Translations under genes and position numbers: made by a program
Notes under the pieces: model-generated
What the model saw: the letters and a program-made list of their open reading frames with translations, nothing else
The model's database searches: none
What the model was told of the DNA's origin: nothing
In this document: one piece after another, positions 49,601-62,900 of the stretch
Numbering within the stretch: position 1 is the first letter of the stretch
How the letters are laid out: each line of letters opens with the position of its first letter
NCBI GenBank assembly: GCA_017163975.1
Contig: JAFFSR010000237.1
Span: forward strand, 9,052,001 to 9,116,000
Direction: 5' to 3'
DNA length: 64,000 bases
From: Anastatus disparis
Lineage: Eukaryota; Arthropoda; Insecta; Hymenoptera; Eupelmidae

Positions 49601-51488
49601 AAATTTCAAATAAATTGAACACGATCCATCGCAACGAATCGGTAATCGTATTTCTCTTTTCCCCCTTTACTTCAAAAAAAAAAAGAAGCAAGAAGAAGAA
49701 GTAAAAAGAAAAAGGTAAGAGAGAGAGAGAAAAATACATCAGCAACATCCTTTTTAAACGAGAAAACAGTTTCGTTCCCTTTGAACATTTATCGGTTTCC
49801 TCACGCTTCCTCTCTAAACGAAAATCTTTCTCTCTCTCTCTCTCTCCTTTTTTTTATTTTCTCTTTTCCTTTTCTTTTTATTTTCCTCTTTTAAACATAA
49901 AAGCTGTACACAGTTGTAAGCTTTTCTCTTACCGAGTGAAAATTACGTGGCTGGTTAGGACGTTTATTAAAGGTGTGAAAATAAAGCGAGCTGTTATAAT
50001 TTATAACGGAAACAAGCCAAGGCAAAAGAAGAAGAGAGAGAGGGAGTTGGCGTACAAAATTTTCACCATACGCCACGGTTAAAAGTTTAATGTCACGTAT
50101 AGCGTTGGCAAAAACTGACTTTCCTACCGTCACACAAATGTCTACTCGTATACACATGGATGAAACTGTATGCTTGTTATGAAGGGAAGAAGAAAAAAAT
50201 ATATATATATATATAAAAAGAAAGTGTACGGGAAAGCACAAAGAACGTGTTTTATTGTCGCTCTTTAAAGTGATGATATATATAGTTTTTTTTTTCTTTT
50301 TGTTTTACAAGAAATTATGAAATTTTTATTAAAGACAACCCATGGAATTTTTTTTTAAATTTTATTCTTTCACAAGTTCTAGCAATGTTTTTGCAGTAAT
50401 TACAATAAAATTTTATTGTTAATTTAATAATTAGCAAATATTGTATACATCCATAAATAAAAAAATAGTAAGCGTTGAAAAATTAACAAATTATTCGCTA
50501 CGCGATTGATTTACTTTAATTACATGACTTCTAAGTTTTGAACAGGAATAATTTAAGATATAAATTGTCGAGTGTATGAAATAAATAAAATTAATTAAGA
50601 TGAAAAAGGGTAAAACGTAACCTAATAAAATTTTCACTCTTCTATTCTTTATTTTAAAAATTTATGAACCTGAATGAAACAAATTTCTTTTTATGAGGCA
50701 AATAGTTATGTGTGCGTACTAAGAATTTTTCATTCAGAATTATTATATAATTTCCTAAATTTTCGTTTCTACAAATAAGTCATCGCTTATTTAATTTGAT
50801 AAATAATCTGATTATTTCAATGAATCTAAACCTTTTTAATGTAACATTAAAATGAGTGAAAAAAACATTCGAAAATTCAGAGTAACATTTTAAACTTTTA
50901 ACTCTTAAATTACGTTAGTTTGTAAAAAAAATTAATATTAAAATGTGTTCTACTATTATTGTATGCAAAGAAAATGACACTAATACTTTCACTTGATGAT
51001 AAAGTGGTTTCTTTTTATAGTGCTCCTACGTATTTTTCTACTATTAATTTAGGCATTTGAAGACAACGAACTTTAATAAAAAAAAAATTAGCTCAATATT
51101 TACTTTTGGAAGCACGCGCGTGCGCGCCAACAAGCTACTGCATAAAAACTTTCTCTTCAAGAATGTTGAAGGAAGGATAAAACTTCATAGAAAGAAACAT
51201 CTTTTGATACAACATTTTGGGAAAAAAAAAGAAGTCGGTTTCGATATAAGAAAAAAATAGATGAAAAAAAAATGAAGAAATTATTACTTTGACGCTAAAC
51301 TTTTTTCCCGATCGTGCATATCCCTGTCGATATCAGATAAGAGATTAATACGGACATGCATGAGACTTTTCTTGAGAGAAAGAGTCATGAGTTGTAAATT
51401 TATTTTTTTTTCTTTCCCTTTACCTTACTGTGTTGTGGAATTGCTTTCGAGAAGTTTGCGAGAAGTAGACGAAAATATTTTTTTTTTT
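46631..51488. other. Long non-coding stretch
   Basis: AT-rich with GA/CT-rich patches at 47.1, 48.35-48.65, 48.75-48.95, 49.67-49.87 and 50.0 kb. Contains the C15 run at 48980-48994. Frames at 48079-48580, 48854-49048 and 49891-50241 are unrecognised or low complexity. A GAG|GTGAGT donor-like word at 47168 on the plus strand has no visible acceptor partner. Confidence 0.4.
48980..48994 (+). repeat. C15 homopolymer
   Basis: Fifteen consecutive C in an AT-rich genome in which long A and T runs are common but long C runs are not. Confidence 0.95.
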
Positions 51489-51525
51489 CCTTACCTGAAA
51501 CAAAAATACATAAGAAAAATTAGTT
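51489..51525 (-). promoter_or_regulatory. Candidate recursive splice (ratchet) site, best example
   Basis: On the minus strand a textbook insect 3' splice region is fused directly to a 5' splice site. CTAAT, a branch-point consensus, lies about 25-30 bases upstream. A T-rich tract (TTTTTCTTATGTATTTTTG) follows, then TTTCAG joined to GTAAGG (junction between plus positions 51495 and 51494). Such zero-length exons mark ratchet points in very long introns. The 5' site is similar to that at 11.9 kb (both TTTCAG|GTAAGGA). If real, transcription runs right to left across this window. Confidence 0.45.
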
Positions 51526-54500
51526 ATTTTACAAAATAATTGATCGGTTTAAATAATATTTATTATAAAATTTTGTACTTTTAATTAATTAATAAATAAT
51601 TAATAAATATTTAAACAATTAATAAATTGTTTTTATTTAAGTACTAAAGTTTGACTTTAATAAAGATTTATATTATAACTCAAAATCTAAAAGTAAGTTA
51701 CTGTGAACAGCAATTTTAAAATAACATAAAATCATCATTATTACGTAAACTTTATATTTAGTCAAGGGTATCCATTATAATGTAAAGAGCTTGCTATAAG
51801 AGCTATAAAGTTAATCACGGCTGCAATTAATTTGATAACTATTGGCTCCTTTATTCTCTCTTTTTTTTTAGCTTTTCTTCTCCTTTTGAAAACGATGTCC
51901 CGTGGCGTAGAAAGAAAAGTCCGAACGCTTTAAAGGAATTTTCATACTTTTAAGCTATTAGCAAAGTTTGCAAGTACACGGGTTATTAAACAAATTATTA
52001 TTCGATTCTTCAAGACTAGGTGAACTTTATCTTATATAACTTTCATTTAAAAAGGGTATAAAATTTTAAAAATTAAAAAAATAAGAAAGGAAGTAAAATC
52101 ACTGGCCAATTAAAAATTTTGCACCACTTCAGTTTTTTGCAATCTTTCTTGCAGTTCTTAAAATTTTATTTTTTTTTTTCTTCCTTTTTAGTAACCTACA
52201 ATTACTATTTATTCCTTATACCCGTATTTTTAGAGCGGGGGATACGCTTTTTTTTAAAACTTTTTTTTTGTGCCTGCTCAGAACAGAAATAGCAGCAGTC
52301 TTGGAAGGGTCTCTCGTTGGCGGGCTCGAAACTTGAAACTTTTTTAAATTTTTCAGTGTTTGCGAAGGAAATGTAAGTTTCTTCTTCTTCTTCTTCTCTC
52401 CTTTTTTTATACTTCTTGCACAATGGATTATTTCTTGCGTAAAGAGGGAAAAGTGTATTACGGTTAATTTAATTCTTCAACTAAACTGAAACGCATTATT
52501 CAACTGTAGAAATTTAAATGGAAAATTTTTATCTTAAATAAAGAAATATTTTAACATATTTAAAGTTAATTCTTTTTGCACAGGCTTTAAATTTATTTTG
52601 TTTGAATAGAAAATTGTAATAAATTAAATCCAAAAATACTTGACTGCAGAACAAATGAAGGCATTAGTTAACATAAGCAGTAAAGTTGTATAATTTGATA
52701 AAAATATATCTATAGTTACAATATAAATTTATCGTGAAGATAAAAAATAATGTTGAAAACGTACAGTATCAAAAAAAAAATATCTTTTCCATCGATATCT
52801 CATGCAACATTCTTTTATTTTTTGGAATTTTCTTCTTCTTTTTTATCCTTTTGAAACCTTCAGCGCACTTTCCTTTTAAGAGTCTTGTGCTCTTTATTTT
52901 ACTTGGTCTTGTCTCTCTATTTCCCTCTTTCCTATCTTTTCCCCCCTTTTTTTCTCTCTCTCTTCTCTTTCTCTTTTATCCTCGTGTACACGAATTTCTG
53001 GAGTCCCAAGAGCGATACATACTGCGTACGTTTCACGTTATAGCCAAGCACAACGCTACCAGAATCACGAATTTTCTCTCTAAGAGAAGAAGTAGGAGAA
53101 GGGAGATAGAGAGAAAAAGAGAAAGAAAACCTCAGAGAAGATTCAGACACGAAGCAGCTTTCTGTGGGAATAATAAGAAGATCTCGTACTAAATTCTCGT
53201 TTCTGTGCTCTTATTTTTCCTAGTTTTATATATAAAACAGCTTGTTTTTTTTTGGGGTGAATTCATAACTTTTTTTCAGTACTTGGCTTTTCTTTTTATT
53301 TGAACTAACGATTGCTTTAATGTATTTATGTATTCTCAAACTTAAAAAAAAAAAAATTAAATTTGTCGAATAACAAAGAATATTAAGGTTTATATAGTTT
53401 AAGAACATAAGACAATACAGTCGATTACTGATTTAGAGTCTATACTCTCTAGTCATGCCCCCCTTTCCCCTCCTTGACATCTTGATTTCCAGTTGAGTAT
53501 TTTTTAACTCACGCTTAATACTCACAATTTAAAATATGAAAATTTTTAAGTTTGGAAATTCTTAAATTAACTTATTATTTATTACATAACATTATTTAAT
53601 ACATTATTATAAAATTATATTTAAAAGTATAGAAAATTAAATCGTACAAATAAATGAAATACGTAATTAAATATTTTATTAATAAAATAATGAAATGTTA
53701 GGAAAGAATTAAATTTCAAATATTATATGAATTTAATTTTATATAATTCTCAGATATTGAATTTATCAGATAAATTTTATATTTATTGGGAAAAATAAAA
53801 TGTTTGAATCAATATTTTCTTTTGATGAATCAAGTATTTTTATTTTCAACTGTACATAAGAGTTACCTTCGATTGACTTTATTCGTGAAATTATTTGAAC
53901 GAGTAAAGTTTAAATTTATCAATATGAAATTCTCTCGTCTTTAGAAATAATTCAAATTCACATAAATATTTACAAAAAACACTTTTTACGAAAAATCTTT
54001 TTGAGCTTGTAATAAACGATTGTAATAAATAATACATTATGTAAATTTTAAGTAAAATATAAATAATAGTAGAGATCGAAGATCAATTTTCAGCTTAGAC
54101 TCGGTGCGACCCTAAATCAAATGTTAAAAAACGGATTCAGGAGAGATAAAAGTGGGTATAACCTTTAGAAGATACTTTCTTAAAAAGTGATTCGTCTACA
54201 ACCCGTAAACGACCTCCTAAAACGGTAATCAACTGTATTATTGCACTGAAATTTAAAGTTTCTAAACTTTAAAATTACCCGAAACAGATAAGTAGTTTAC
54301 CATTTCATCTCGTTTTATTTTTGCTCACGCATAGATATAACTATATTAATATTATATAATCAGCATAACATTTTGATTACATTAACTTTCAATTATAAAG
54401 TTTTAATCGTAATTTATTTAGTGTTTGATTATAATTTGCCATGATTACCGTTTAAAATTACGTTTAATTAAAATAGTTTAGTTTTTAGTTTAATTTTCTC

Positions 54501-57500
54501 CCAAAACAATCAACATCAAATCAAATTTAGTTTCGCGTTAAATTTATCTTCGTATTATTACATTTAGGAAATTTTCAATAATACTTCCATATTGGTAATT
54601 CAATAGAAATTTCATTTAATAATAATTGGTTAAATATTCTATTGTATTTAATAACTGTCAATTAAAATTGATAGTTTTTGAATATTTAAAACAATGAATT
54701 TTAGCTTTTGTTATTACAGTAAATAATTTGATATTTTTTAAAAAACTTCATTTGTATTTTTAAAAATAACGAGATTTTGTTTATAGTTTTTTTTATATGA
54801 AAAAAATTATCAAGTTCTAATCCCCATTGTTTTCATCTGCATTAAATAATAACGAAAGCTCCGAAATAATCAGATTTCATATAAATGCTTGCGACACATG
54901 AGGAAGGGGAAAAACAAAAAGTTGAAAAAAAAGTACTTTCTAACTTTATATAGTAATTCCTAACTCCTGAGTCCAAAAGTTCGAAGAAGAAAAAGAGAGC
55001 AAAAGCTCCAATTAAGCCTGCATGACTCCTACGTTCTTTCTATACGCGAACAATTTTAGCGCTTTCTGTGCTCTTTATCTCTTTTACTCTTTCTCTCTTT
55101 TCTTTTATTTTTTTCCTTTTCTTCTTCTTTTTTTTTCTTTCCTTTCTTGGGCTAATGCGAATGCCAAGAATTTCCCAAAGGAGCCTCTTGTCGCAGCTCC
55201 GATCGATTACTTTTCTTTCTCTATTTTTACGAATCTTCTTCTTCTCTAGCATTCTTCTAATAGTTATTTCTAGCGATGAGATTTTTTTCTAATCTTAATT
55301 AAATAAAAAAAAGAAGACTTTTTATTAAATTAATTAGTTTCGTAAAGAAATGTATGTCACTGTGAATTAAAGTATGGAGATGATTCTTAGTTCTAAAATT
55401 GAGTATGAAAATATGAAATTTTTAATACTATTAGTACACGTTGAAATATCAACGTAACATATTAATCATATTAGAAAAAGCTTAATAAACGAATAAGGAA
55501 AGTCTATTTAAGAAGCAAAATAAAAAGTAAGTTTTTCAAGTAACTGTTTCCTAAACGTATAATTTTTGGGCAAAAAATGTTCAATAAACAACATGACAAA
55601 CATTTCCATGAAGCATTTAATTCAACAAGATTAGTGAATGTTAAATGAAGCTTCATACAGGGCTTGTCGAATAGCAAAAAGAGGATGAATATACTAGCGA
55701 TGCTTCTAAATTTTATAAACCAATCATGACTTGAATAAACTCTCAACAATAAAAAAGCTATGAATTTTTTATAACATTATTACAATGTGAATCAATATCA
55801 CGTAATTACATTTTTTTTACTAAATCATTTGTTTTAGTGTAATTTTATGTAAGCAAAAACCACATAAATCAAAGTAAATACATAAATAATGCAAGTACAC
55901 CTGTTACATGAAAGTTAAGAATGAAAAAAGAAAGAACTATTTTGTAAAATCCGACAGCACGTATATAATATTCTTTCTGAAACTAGCTTCAAAAGCGTCT
56001 GGAAAATAGGACATATTGCATATCTAGTTAAATTTACCATAATAGCATCTCGCTTACCCAATTGTAAAGTGTAATGTTCTTTAAAACAATTTGCATGACC
56101 ATATAGTTTAACTTCCATACTTTACAAGCGAATATGAAAATCAAGTCATTAATTTCTTTTGCAAATTCATCGAACACCATTACTTTCTCATATTTCTTTT
56201 TTTTTCTCTTTTTAGTTTTTTCTTTTTTATTCTACGTTGTTACGGTAATAAATAATTAAAGAGAGACATTATCGTGAGGGAATGCAAAGCGCGATTGTCC
56301 CCCGGAACGCGGTTAAAATTTATCGCTACCGACTTCACTTCTTGGTACTGCTGCTGCTGCTGGTCCTTTTGCCTATGGTGTCTACCCTCTATTATATAGT
56401 TAAAAGATACTCCTATGCGCAGCTGCACCTTTTACGCGTTTTCCCTACTTTCCTCTTTTTCATCCATACTATCTCTCTTTCTCTCCGCAAGCCCCCTAAG
56501 AGTTAAATCATTCCTCTTCTTTATAATAATTATGTTTGCTAACTTTGGTCCGCTGGTTATATGCGCGAGAGCTAGCTCATTTTTAATGGTACATTGTTTA
56601 TTTTAGGCGTTTAAATATGTCCCTTCGAGTCGTAAGTTTATGAATACCTTTTTGTATATTGTTTGCTTAATTCATTGTTTTAATGAATATTGTTCAAGTT
56701 TAATCAAATTTTATCTTAACCATTTGCGACATCGTGTAACAAAGTTTGTTCAAAAGTGGATTCATTTGTAGTGAATATCAGTTCCTTACTTCTATTGTTA
56801 ATAAATTTGAACATTTTTTTTTAACAATTGAACTCGGAATCAGATTTCCCAGAATTTATGAAAAAAATAGTTTCATCAAGTGATAACAAGCCAGAAATAT
56901 AATTTTGATAAAAGTGTTGATTCATCTCGTATCTTTTGTTTGTATTTTCTGCTATATTTTCCTCCGCCTACATAATTTCATTCTTCCTGCTTTAGTTTTA
57001 ACATTATCTACATTACTTCTCTTCCTGCTTTTCGTGTATTTCTTATGTATTATTTTTTTCTTCTTTACTTTTCTTATTTTATCTTCTATTTACTTTCCCC
57101 CTCTCTTAGATTGTTGTGTTGTCCTAAACTCCCTCGTACCTTTTTTTGGCTCATTCTCAATTATTTCCTCTTTCTTCCTTCCACATGCTTTTCCATTCCA
57201 CTCTCGTTATTTTCATTCTTTCTCTCACTTGATCTCTCTGTCGTTATCTTTGTAGTTTGGCCCTCATCAGAGTCTGCGTGCTTTCTCTCCCTTTAATTTT
57301 CTCTTCTTGTCGACGTATTCTTGCTTTTGGCGGCTGGCCGGAGAGACTGACTCATATTTTACCGGGATATGCCGGAATCTTTTGTCCCTGATATTTATCC
57401 TTTTACCTCTCTTTCATTTTATATTTTTTTTAACTTTCCGTCTGCATCTCTAGCCGGATGCCAGGAGTAATGAAGCAAATGGCTAGAAAATTCAAGAAAT

Positions 57501-58276
57501 AGTGACTATCATACCAAAATTTTCAAACAAATTCTCGCCTGAATACTAAGCTAATAAGTATCATACCAAACAGATGATCCAATAATTAATGAGAATATAA
57601 GGAAATGAGAGAATATATAGGAAATGAAAGAGCTGCTCACATAATGCGTATTAATAATAGGGAAAGATGCTTCCTTGTAACGCTATGAGATATGCTTTGA
57701 ATACGTAGACTTCGTTTAAGGCACTCGTCAATTTATTGACAGGAGATGAAGGAAAAGAAGGGAAAAAGTAATATATTTCTTTTACCAAATGTAAGTAATT
57801 GAAAGTGGGAGGGTAATGTATTTATTTGAACTGCTATGAAAAGATTGACTTTATTAGATTTTTTCCTTGGGTTATCTGTTATTTTTACTATCTATTTTTT
57901 TTGTCGTTGGAGATAAATCAGGAACGTGATGAGCGACGGCTCAGTGATGACTTTTAAAAGGACGCTGGATTGGAATTTATTTTATGATATTTTTAAAATT
58001 ACTATATATGGAAAAATCGAGAATTTTACTCAAATGGAGCATTTGCTCAATGTGATAATAGTCCGTAAATTAATTGAAAATATTTTATTACCGATAAATG
58101 TTGCTTCACCTTTGTGTTGTCTATTGACTCAAAGAATGAATAAATAATTGTACTTGTATTTCGAAAACTTCAGAATGGTTTCCAAGTAACATAAATTCTT
58201 GCCAAAACAACATTCTATATATAGTACAATAATACAACTATACAATTTCATATAATGTATTGGCTTTTAGATAAAA
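51526..58276. other. Long AT-rich non-coding stretch
   Basis: Strongly A/T-rich from 51.5-54.8 kb, including a perfect 11-bp hairpin ATTTAAAGTTT/AAACTTTAAAAT near 54251-54274, then T/CT tracts at 52.8-53.0, 55.1 and 56.9-57.3 kb. Minus frames at 55504-55749 and 55915-56118 are less repetitive than most but match no family I recognise. The frames at 52734-53192 and 56905-57296 are pyrimidine-tract translations. Confidence 0.4.
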
Positions 58277-58483
58277 TATTTTTTAAGACACCCGTGTGCG
58301 AAACACAGTTTTTTGTGTCAGTATTCAGTGTGCGAAGCAGTCTTTTTACACACTGCGGTGCGCGAAAAATTTTAGAACCATTTGTCATTGTTTTTCGCTT
58401 AGCGCTGGCTTCATGTATGCAAGCTTTCTTTTATTTTTCTTCTCATACATAAGAAAAACTAACAAAAACATTTTGACATTGTA

Positions 58484-58507
58484 ATAGTATATTTCGAAAT
58501 ATACTAT
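58484..58507. repeat. Perfect 24-bp palindrome
   Basis: ATAGTATATTTCG followed by AAATATACTAT is exactly self-complementary. It carries, back to back, the ATAGTATA terminus seen at both ends of the foldback at 59034-59175. Confidence 0.85.
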
Positions 58508-58935
58508 ATATATATGCTATGTATATTTCTATTTTTAAATCAAACCAGATTTTAATTGAGTTAATAATGCTAAATATCAATTTAGTAATTGCAAGCACAC
58601 CGTTAATGGATTCTTTCTCGTTGTTTTTTTTTGTTTTTATTGGAACATTTCAAAAGATTCGGGAAAGAATCAATTGACGTTAGGTGTATAGTCAATTTTA
58701 TAATAAATGAAAAAAAATAATGAAATATTTGTACATTAAATAGTTTATCAATAAATGAATTGTATACTTAAGTTTATTTGGTTGTTTTAAATTATTTATT
58801 TTATTTATTTGATTAGCAATATGTATTTTTTTTGTAAATTTGTTATGTATATTTTTTTGTAACATATATTTTTTTTTATAATATATATATTTTTTTATAT
58901 GTATTTTTATTTATAATATATTATTTACTCGTTTA

Positions 58936-58964
58936 TTGTCACCTTCGCTTCGCTCAGGTGACAA
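58936..58964. repeat. 9-bp-stem hairpin, TCGCTTCGCTC loop
   Basis: TTGTCACCT and AGGTGACAA flank the 11-nt loop TCGCTTCGCTC. The same loop recurs at the centre of the foldback 150 bp downstream with a matching but base-substituted stem. Confidence 0.9.
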
Positions 58965-59033
58965 ACAAAACTCGTAGTTTGTTATGACCGTAAAAATGTC
59001 GTTTTCGATTGTCTGTGTTTCGCCCACGGTGTC

Positions 59034-59175
59034 TTAAAAAATAGTATACGCAACACGTGCGCGATGCGGTTCACACACTCGCCTTTTTGTCGCCCTCGCT
59101 TCGCTCGGGCGACAAACTCGGCTCGTGTGTGAATCGCATCCTTCGCGCACTTGTTACGTAATATACTATTTTTAA
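59034..59175. mobile_element. Foldback element (near-palindrome)
   Basis: About 142 bp folding into one hairpin. The apex is TTTGTCGCCC / GGGCGACAAA around the loop TCGCTTCGCTC (59086-59116). Outward, TCACACACTCG pairs with CGTGTGTGAA, GCGCGATGCGG with CGCATCCTTCGCGC, and the ends ATAGTATACG and CGTAATATACTAT close the stem. The termini match those of the 16.3-kb foldback. Its left end overlaps the right TIR of the 58.3-59.0 kb element by about 10 bp. No coding capacity. Confidence 0.8.
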
Positions 59176-59898
59176 ATATTGCACGACATTTACAATAATA
59201 TTTACTTCAGAAACTATCAATATTTATTCTGATATAGAATTTAACGTAACATCAATTTGATTAACAAAAATGTTGGCATATTTTTTCTTTAATAAAGAAA
59301 AGCTAGTACAATAACTTTGCATCCCAGCTACTGTACAATATTTTTAAAAAAATGTAAAGTCAAGATCATCCTTTACTATATAAAGGACCAATTTTTATTC
59401 ATATGCCCAACGTATAAAGTAAAAAAAAAAAAAAACTAAAAAAAAGGAGAAAAAGACGTGTTATCGATATGGAAGCCTGCGTCAAGTAGATAAAGTCAGG
59501 CGACGATGAGACAATACATTTTGTAAAGGATAACCTTTTCTCGACGAGAGAAAAGTCCATGCTTGCCCATACATACATATATATATATAGTAACCCGTTC
59601 ACCTATCTCATATATTTTCGAAACTATACACATGAACTTACTCTCCCTTTTTCTTTTTTCATCCAGAGCAGCGCGCGCATACATACTAGGAAAAAGGACG
59701 AGTCGATTTACAGTCGAGCAGTCGTTTCGTGCGATTTACTTCATCATCGATTGAGCGAGACCCGCGGAATAAACGTTGAAATACACACATACAGATTCAC
59801 ACATATGTGCACACCAAAAAAAAAGAAAGAGTAGCTTGGTGCATGAGTCAATGTGAAAAGACGAAAGCGAATCATAGAAAGGAGACATAAAAAGGAAG

Positions 59899-59948
<50 letters not shown>

Positions 59949-62900
59949 ACCATCCATTTCAAAAATGATTTTAGAGCTTCGCGCGCTAGCCCGCTGGCTA
60001 CGTGACTGCCCTGTTGAAAAGGCGAGCCACAATTTGAAAAAGCAAAAGGGGGATGGAGAAAAGCAGCAGTAGCAAGCCGGGAGGAGGAAAAGGAATAGAA
60101 GAAGGATAAAATATTGGAAATTCCTACGCGATAGCTATACCACGCGCTCGCTCGCCTAGCTCCAATCGTATCTTCTACAGAGAATCAAATCAATTGATCG
60201 GCCACGTTGATATCGATTTCTTTCTCTTTTATTTTTTTTATTTTTTCCTTTTTTTTGTTAAGGTTTAGTTTATGTATAGGTGATATGTGTATATAAGGAT
60301 TCCGGTTTGATTTTTTTTACGTTTATAGGCATGTCTTAGTTGGAAATTCAGTTCAGGATGACATTATCGTAAAGTTTTTGTACCTCGTTATCGGCACGTC
60401 TTTTGTAAAAGGGTTTATAAAAGTCAATGAATTAGGGAATTTGGGAAATGATCTAAACTTTAAAAATAATATTTAATTAATTGGATAAATTTTAAATAAA
60501 ATTAAAATTAAAAAAAAATTTTTTTAATAGAGTTTTAGAATTAACATTAAATGAATTTAATTTCACTTTACTGTACCTTTCAATTCCATTCAGAAATCGA
60601 TTTAAACCATAGTTTCGTCGAGCTATCAAACAGAAATTTATAAGAGTACAATTACAATGACAACTTTCGCTTTTTATTTTGTTGATATATCAATATGTAG
60701 ACAGAAAATAACATTCTATGATTTTATCAGCGTAATAGCTAATGAAATATTTTTTCCAAAGCAAATAACAGTTATTAGCCAAAATTCCGATTCAGTAATG
60801 TCAAAGATATTTGTCAAGGACTTTGAGATTAAAAAAATTATTAGATAATAATTAAGCACAAAAATATACCGAAATGATTCGTTTTTGTAAAACTATTTAT
60901 AAATTACATATTTGACATTAGTAAAAAAATCATTATTTAATGTTAATAAAATTCAGATATGTATAACTTTTTTTTAAAAGTAGGTGATCAAATATGAAAG
61001 TGCTGCATATCGCGTAAAGTAAAAACTTCAAACCCCCTGTAAAACTTGATGAATGCTTAATAAAAAAAAAAGGTGTCCGCCCAAAGGGGTTAAAAAAAAT
61101 GAGAGTCTTTGCGAGGACAAAAGTCATAAAATTACTAATAACTTACAGTGATTTACGGAGGCCGTTAACTCACTTATTTTCATCTTCTTCTTTTGCCCTA
61201 ATTTCGCCGAGAGGTACGGAAAAGAAGAGAAAAAAAGTAGGAACTACGGAACATTTATATTTCAAATCGAACGTAAAAACGCTGACAGTTAAAATTTCTT
61301 ACTGTCTATAATTTGGCCGATAAAAATTTGGCTTCTATCAACATCAAACTCTCTATGAATAAAACAAAAAAAAAAGAGATACTGTAAAAGAAAGACAACG
61401 CAAATAAAACTGCGAACAGAAACCCGTCAAAAGTCATAGGTAAAGAGCGAAAAAGAGAGAGAGAGAAAGATCCCTTCGAGAGCTATTTGGACAAGCTGCG
61501 CATAGTGCGAACAAACAAATTGGCGCGGTTTGTAGTTGAAACGTAAAACAACTCTAGAAACTTGATCTCGCACAAAAAGAAACAAAGAAAGAAAACTAAA
61601 AAAAGAGAGATATAAAGAAAGAGGAAAAGAGAGATAGATAAAGACAAAGGAAAGAGAAAAAGAACGAATTCGAGCCGCAAGCATAAATCCCTCGAGGCGA
61701 GATATTGGCAGGGTAAAAGATCGGCTTGAAACTCAAAAGAAACGAAGAAAAGAGGAGCACATAGAGGAAAGAAGAGGGATGAGAAAAAAAGTAAAAAACA
61801 GAAAGAGAGAGAGAGAGAGGGAGAGAAATAAAATCGCATGAAAGCGCCATCCTTGATAGGCCAATCTGAGCCTGATGGTTACGCCGTTTCTTATCAGCGA
61901 TAAATCGAATCCCCTCGTGCCTCTTATCTACTCTCATTTCGTTGGCATGACTCTTGCTGCTGCTCTCCCTTTCTCTCTCTCTCTCCTCACTCTGATTTCT
62001 ACACGAAAATTCGCTCTTCGCGCTTTCTTTTGGGTTTCTTCATTCCCATAGTTTTTTTTTTGCTTTTACTTTTTTACGAATAGCTGGGATCTCGTTTTTC
62101 TTACCTTGCGACTGTGTGCTACTCTCCCTGACAAATCGATAGAATAGAAGCCGATTCATCATTTGTTAAAATTATAGTGTTAGGGGTAAAAATAAATTCC
62201 ATTCTTTTTACCATTATACAAATAAAAACAATAAAACACGACTATAAAAATAGTTTATGATCAATATATTTATATATACTACCAATTATCTACCTAATAA
62301 AGCCTCTATTTGTTTTTTGTACAATAAATAAATTAATAGCCATGGTACTATTCAAAATCCTAGCATAAAAAGTGAATCGTAAATTTTTCTGCATGTTCGA
62401 CAAAGTTGATATAACACATGTGTGATAATTCGTTCTGGGAATTTTTTTTTCCCTCGTATCAGAATCGAAATGCAATTGTGATAAATGGACCTTACGGTGT
62501 AGCGCATCAACGTCAGTAACACATCATTATCTTTATCTCATTAAACGTCCTGCAGTATATACGTTATGTTATTTTTTTGCTTCTTCTTCTTCTGTCATTC
62601 AGAGTCAACCGAGAGAATTAGCAAAATCGTTTGTAAAAACGCGCGAGAAAACGATTTTTCACGTCAACTTTTCAAACGTTAACAAACTCACAAACAGCCC
62701 CGCACACGTATACACACAGACGCGCGCGCACGAGTAAAATTTTCCCCATTTATCTTATTGTTATCTATTTGCTGCTCGCTGCCCGACTGCGATTCAATAA
62801 TTGAACATGAAATAAATATTTGATTTAGCCGACAATGTTGCTGTAGGATAGTCATATTGGAGGTATCACGTGAGTAATAATATTGCTTCGTCATTATATT

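Larger units (their letters stand above)
58277..59043. mobile_element. TIR element of about 0.77 kb
   Basis: Terminal inverted repeats of about 30 bp. TATTTTTTAAGACACCCGTG and CGAAACACAG on the left (58277-58308) match the reverse complement of CTGTGTTTCGCCCACGG and TGTCTTAAAAAATA on the right (59013-59043) with a few differences. The interior lacks a transposase frame and holds a perfect 24-bp palindrome (58484-58507) and a 9-bp-stem hairpin (58936-58964). Non-autonomous. The right TIR merges with the adjoining foldback, so the two may be one composite element. No target duplication identified. Confidence 0.65.

Noticed and set aside
55504..56118. Two neighbouring minus-strand frames (81 and 67 codons)
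   Set aside because: More protein-like than most frames here but separated by stops, no recognisable motif, and consistent with chance in AT-rich DNA.
59736..60032. Minus-strand frames with long Ser-Leu repeats
   Set aside because: Translation of the (GA)22 microsatellite.
61427..61937. Three overlapping minus-strand frames of 85-118 codons
   Set aside because: Leu/Phe/Ser-rich products of GA-rich plus-strand sequence, mutually overlapping in different frames.
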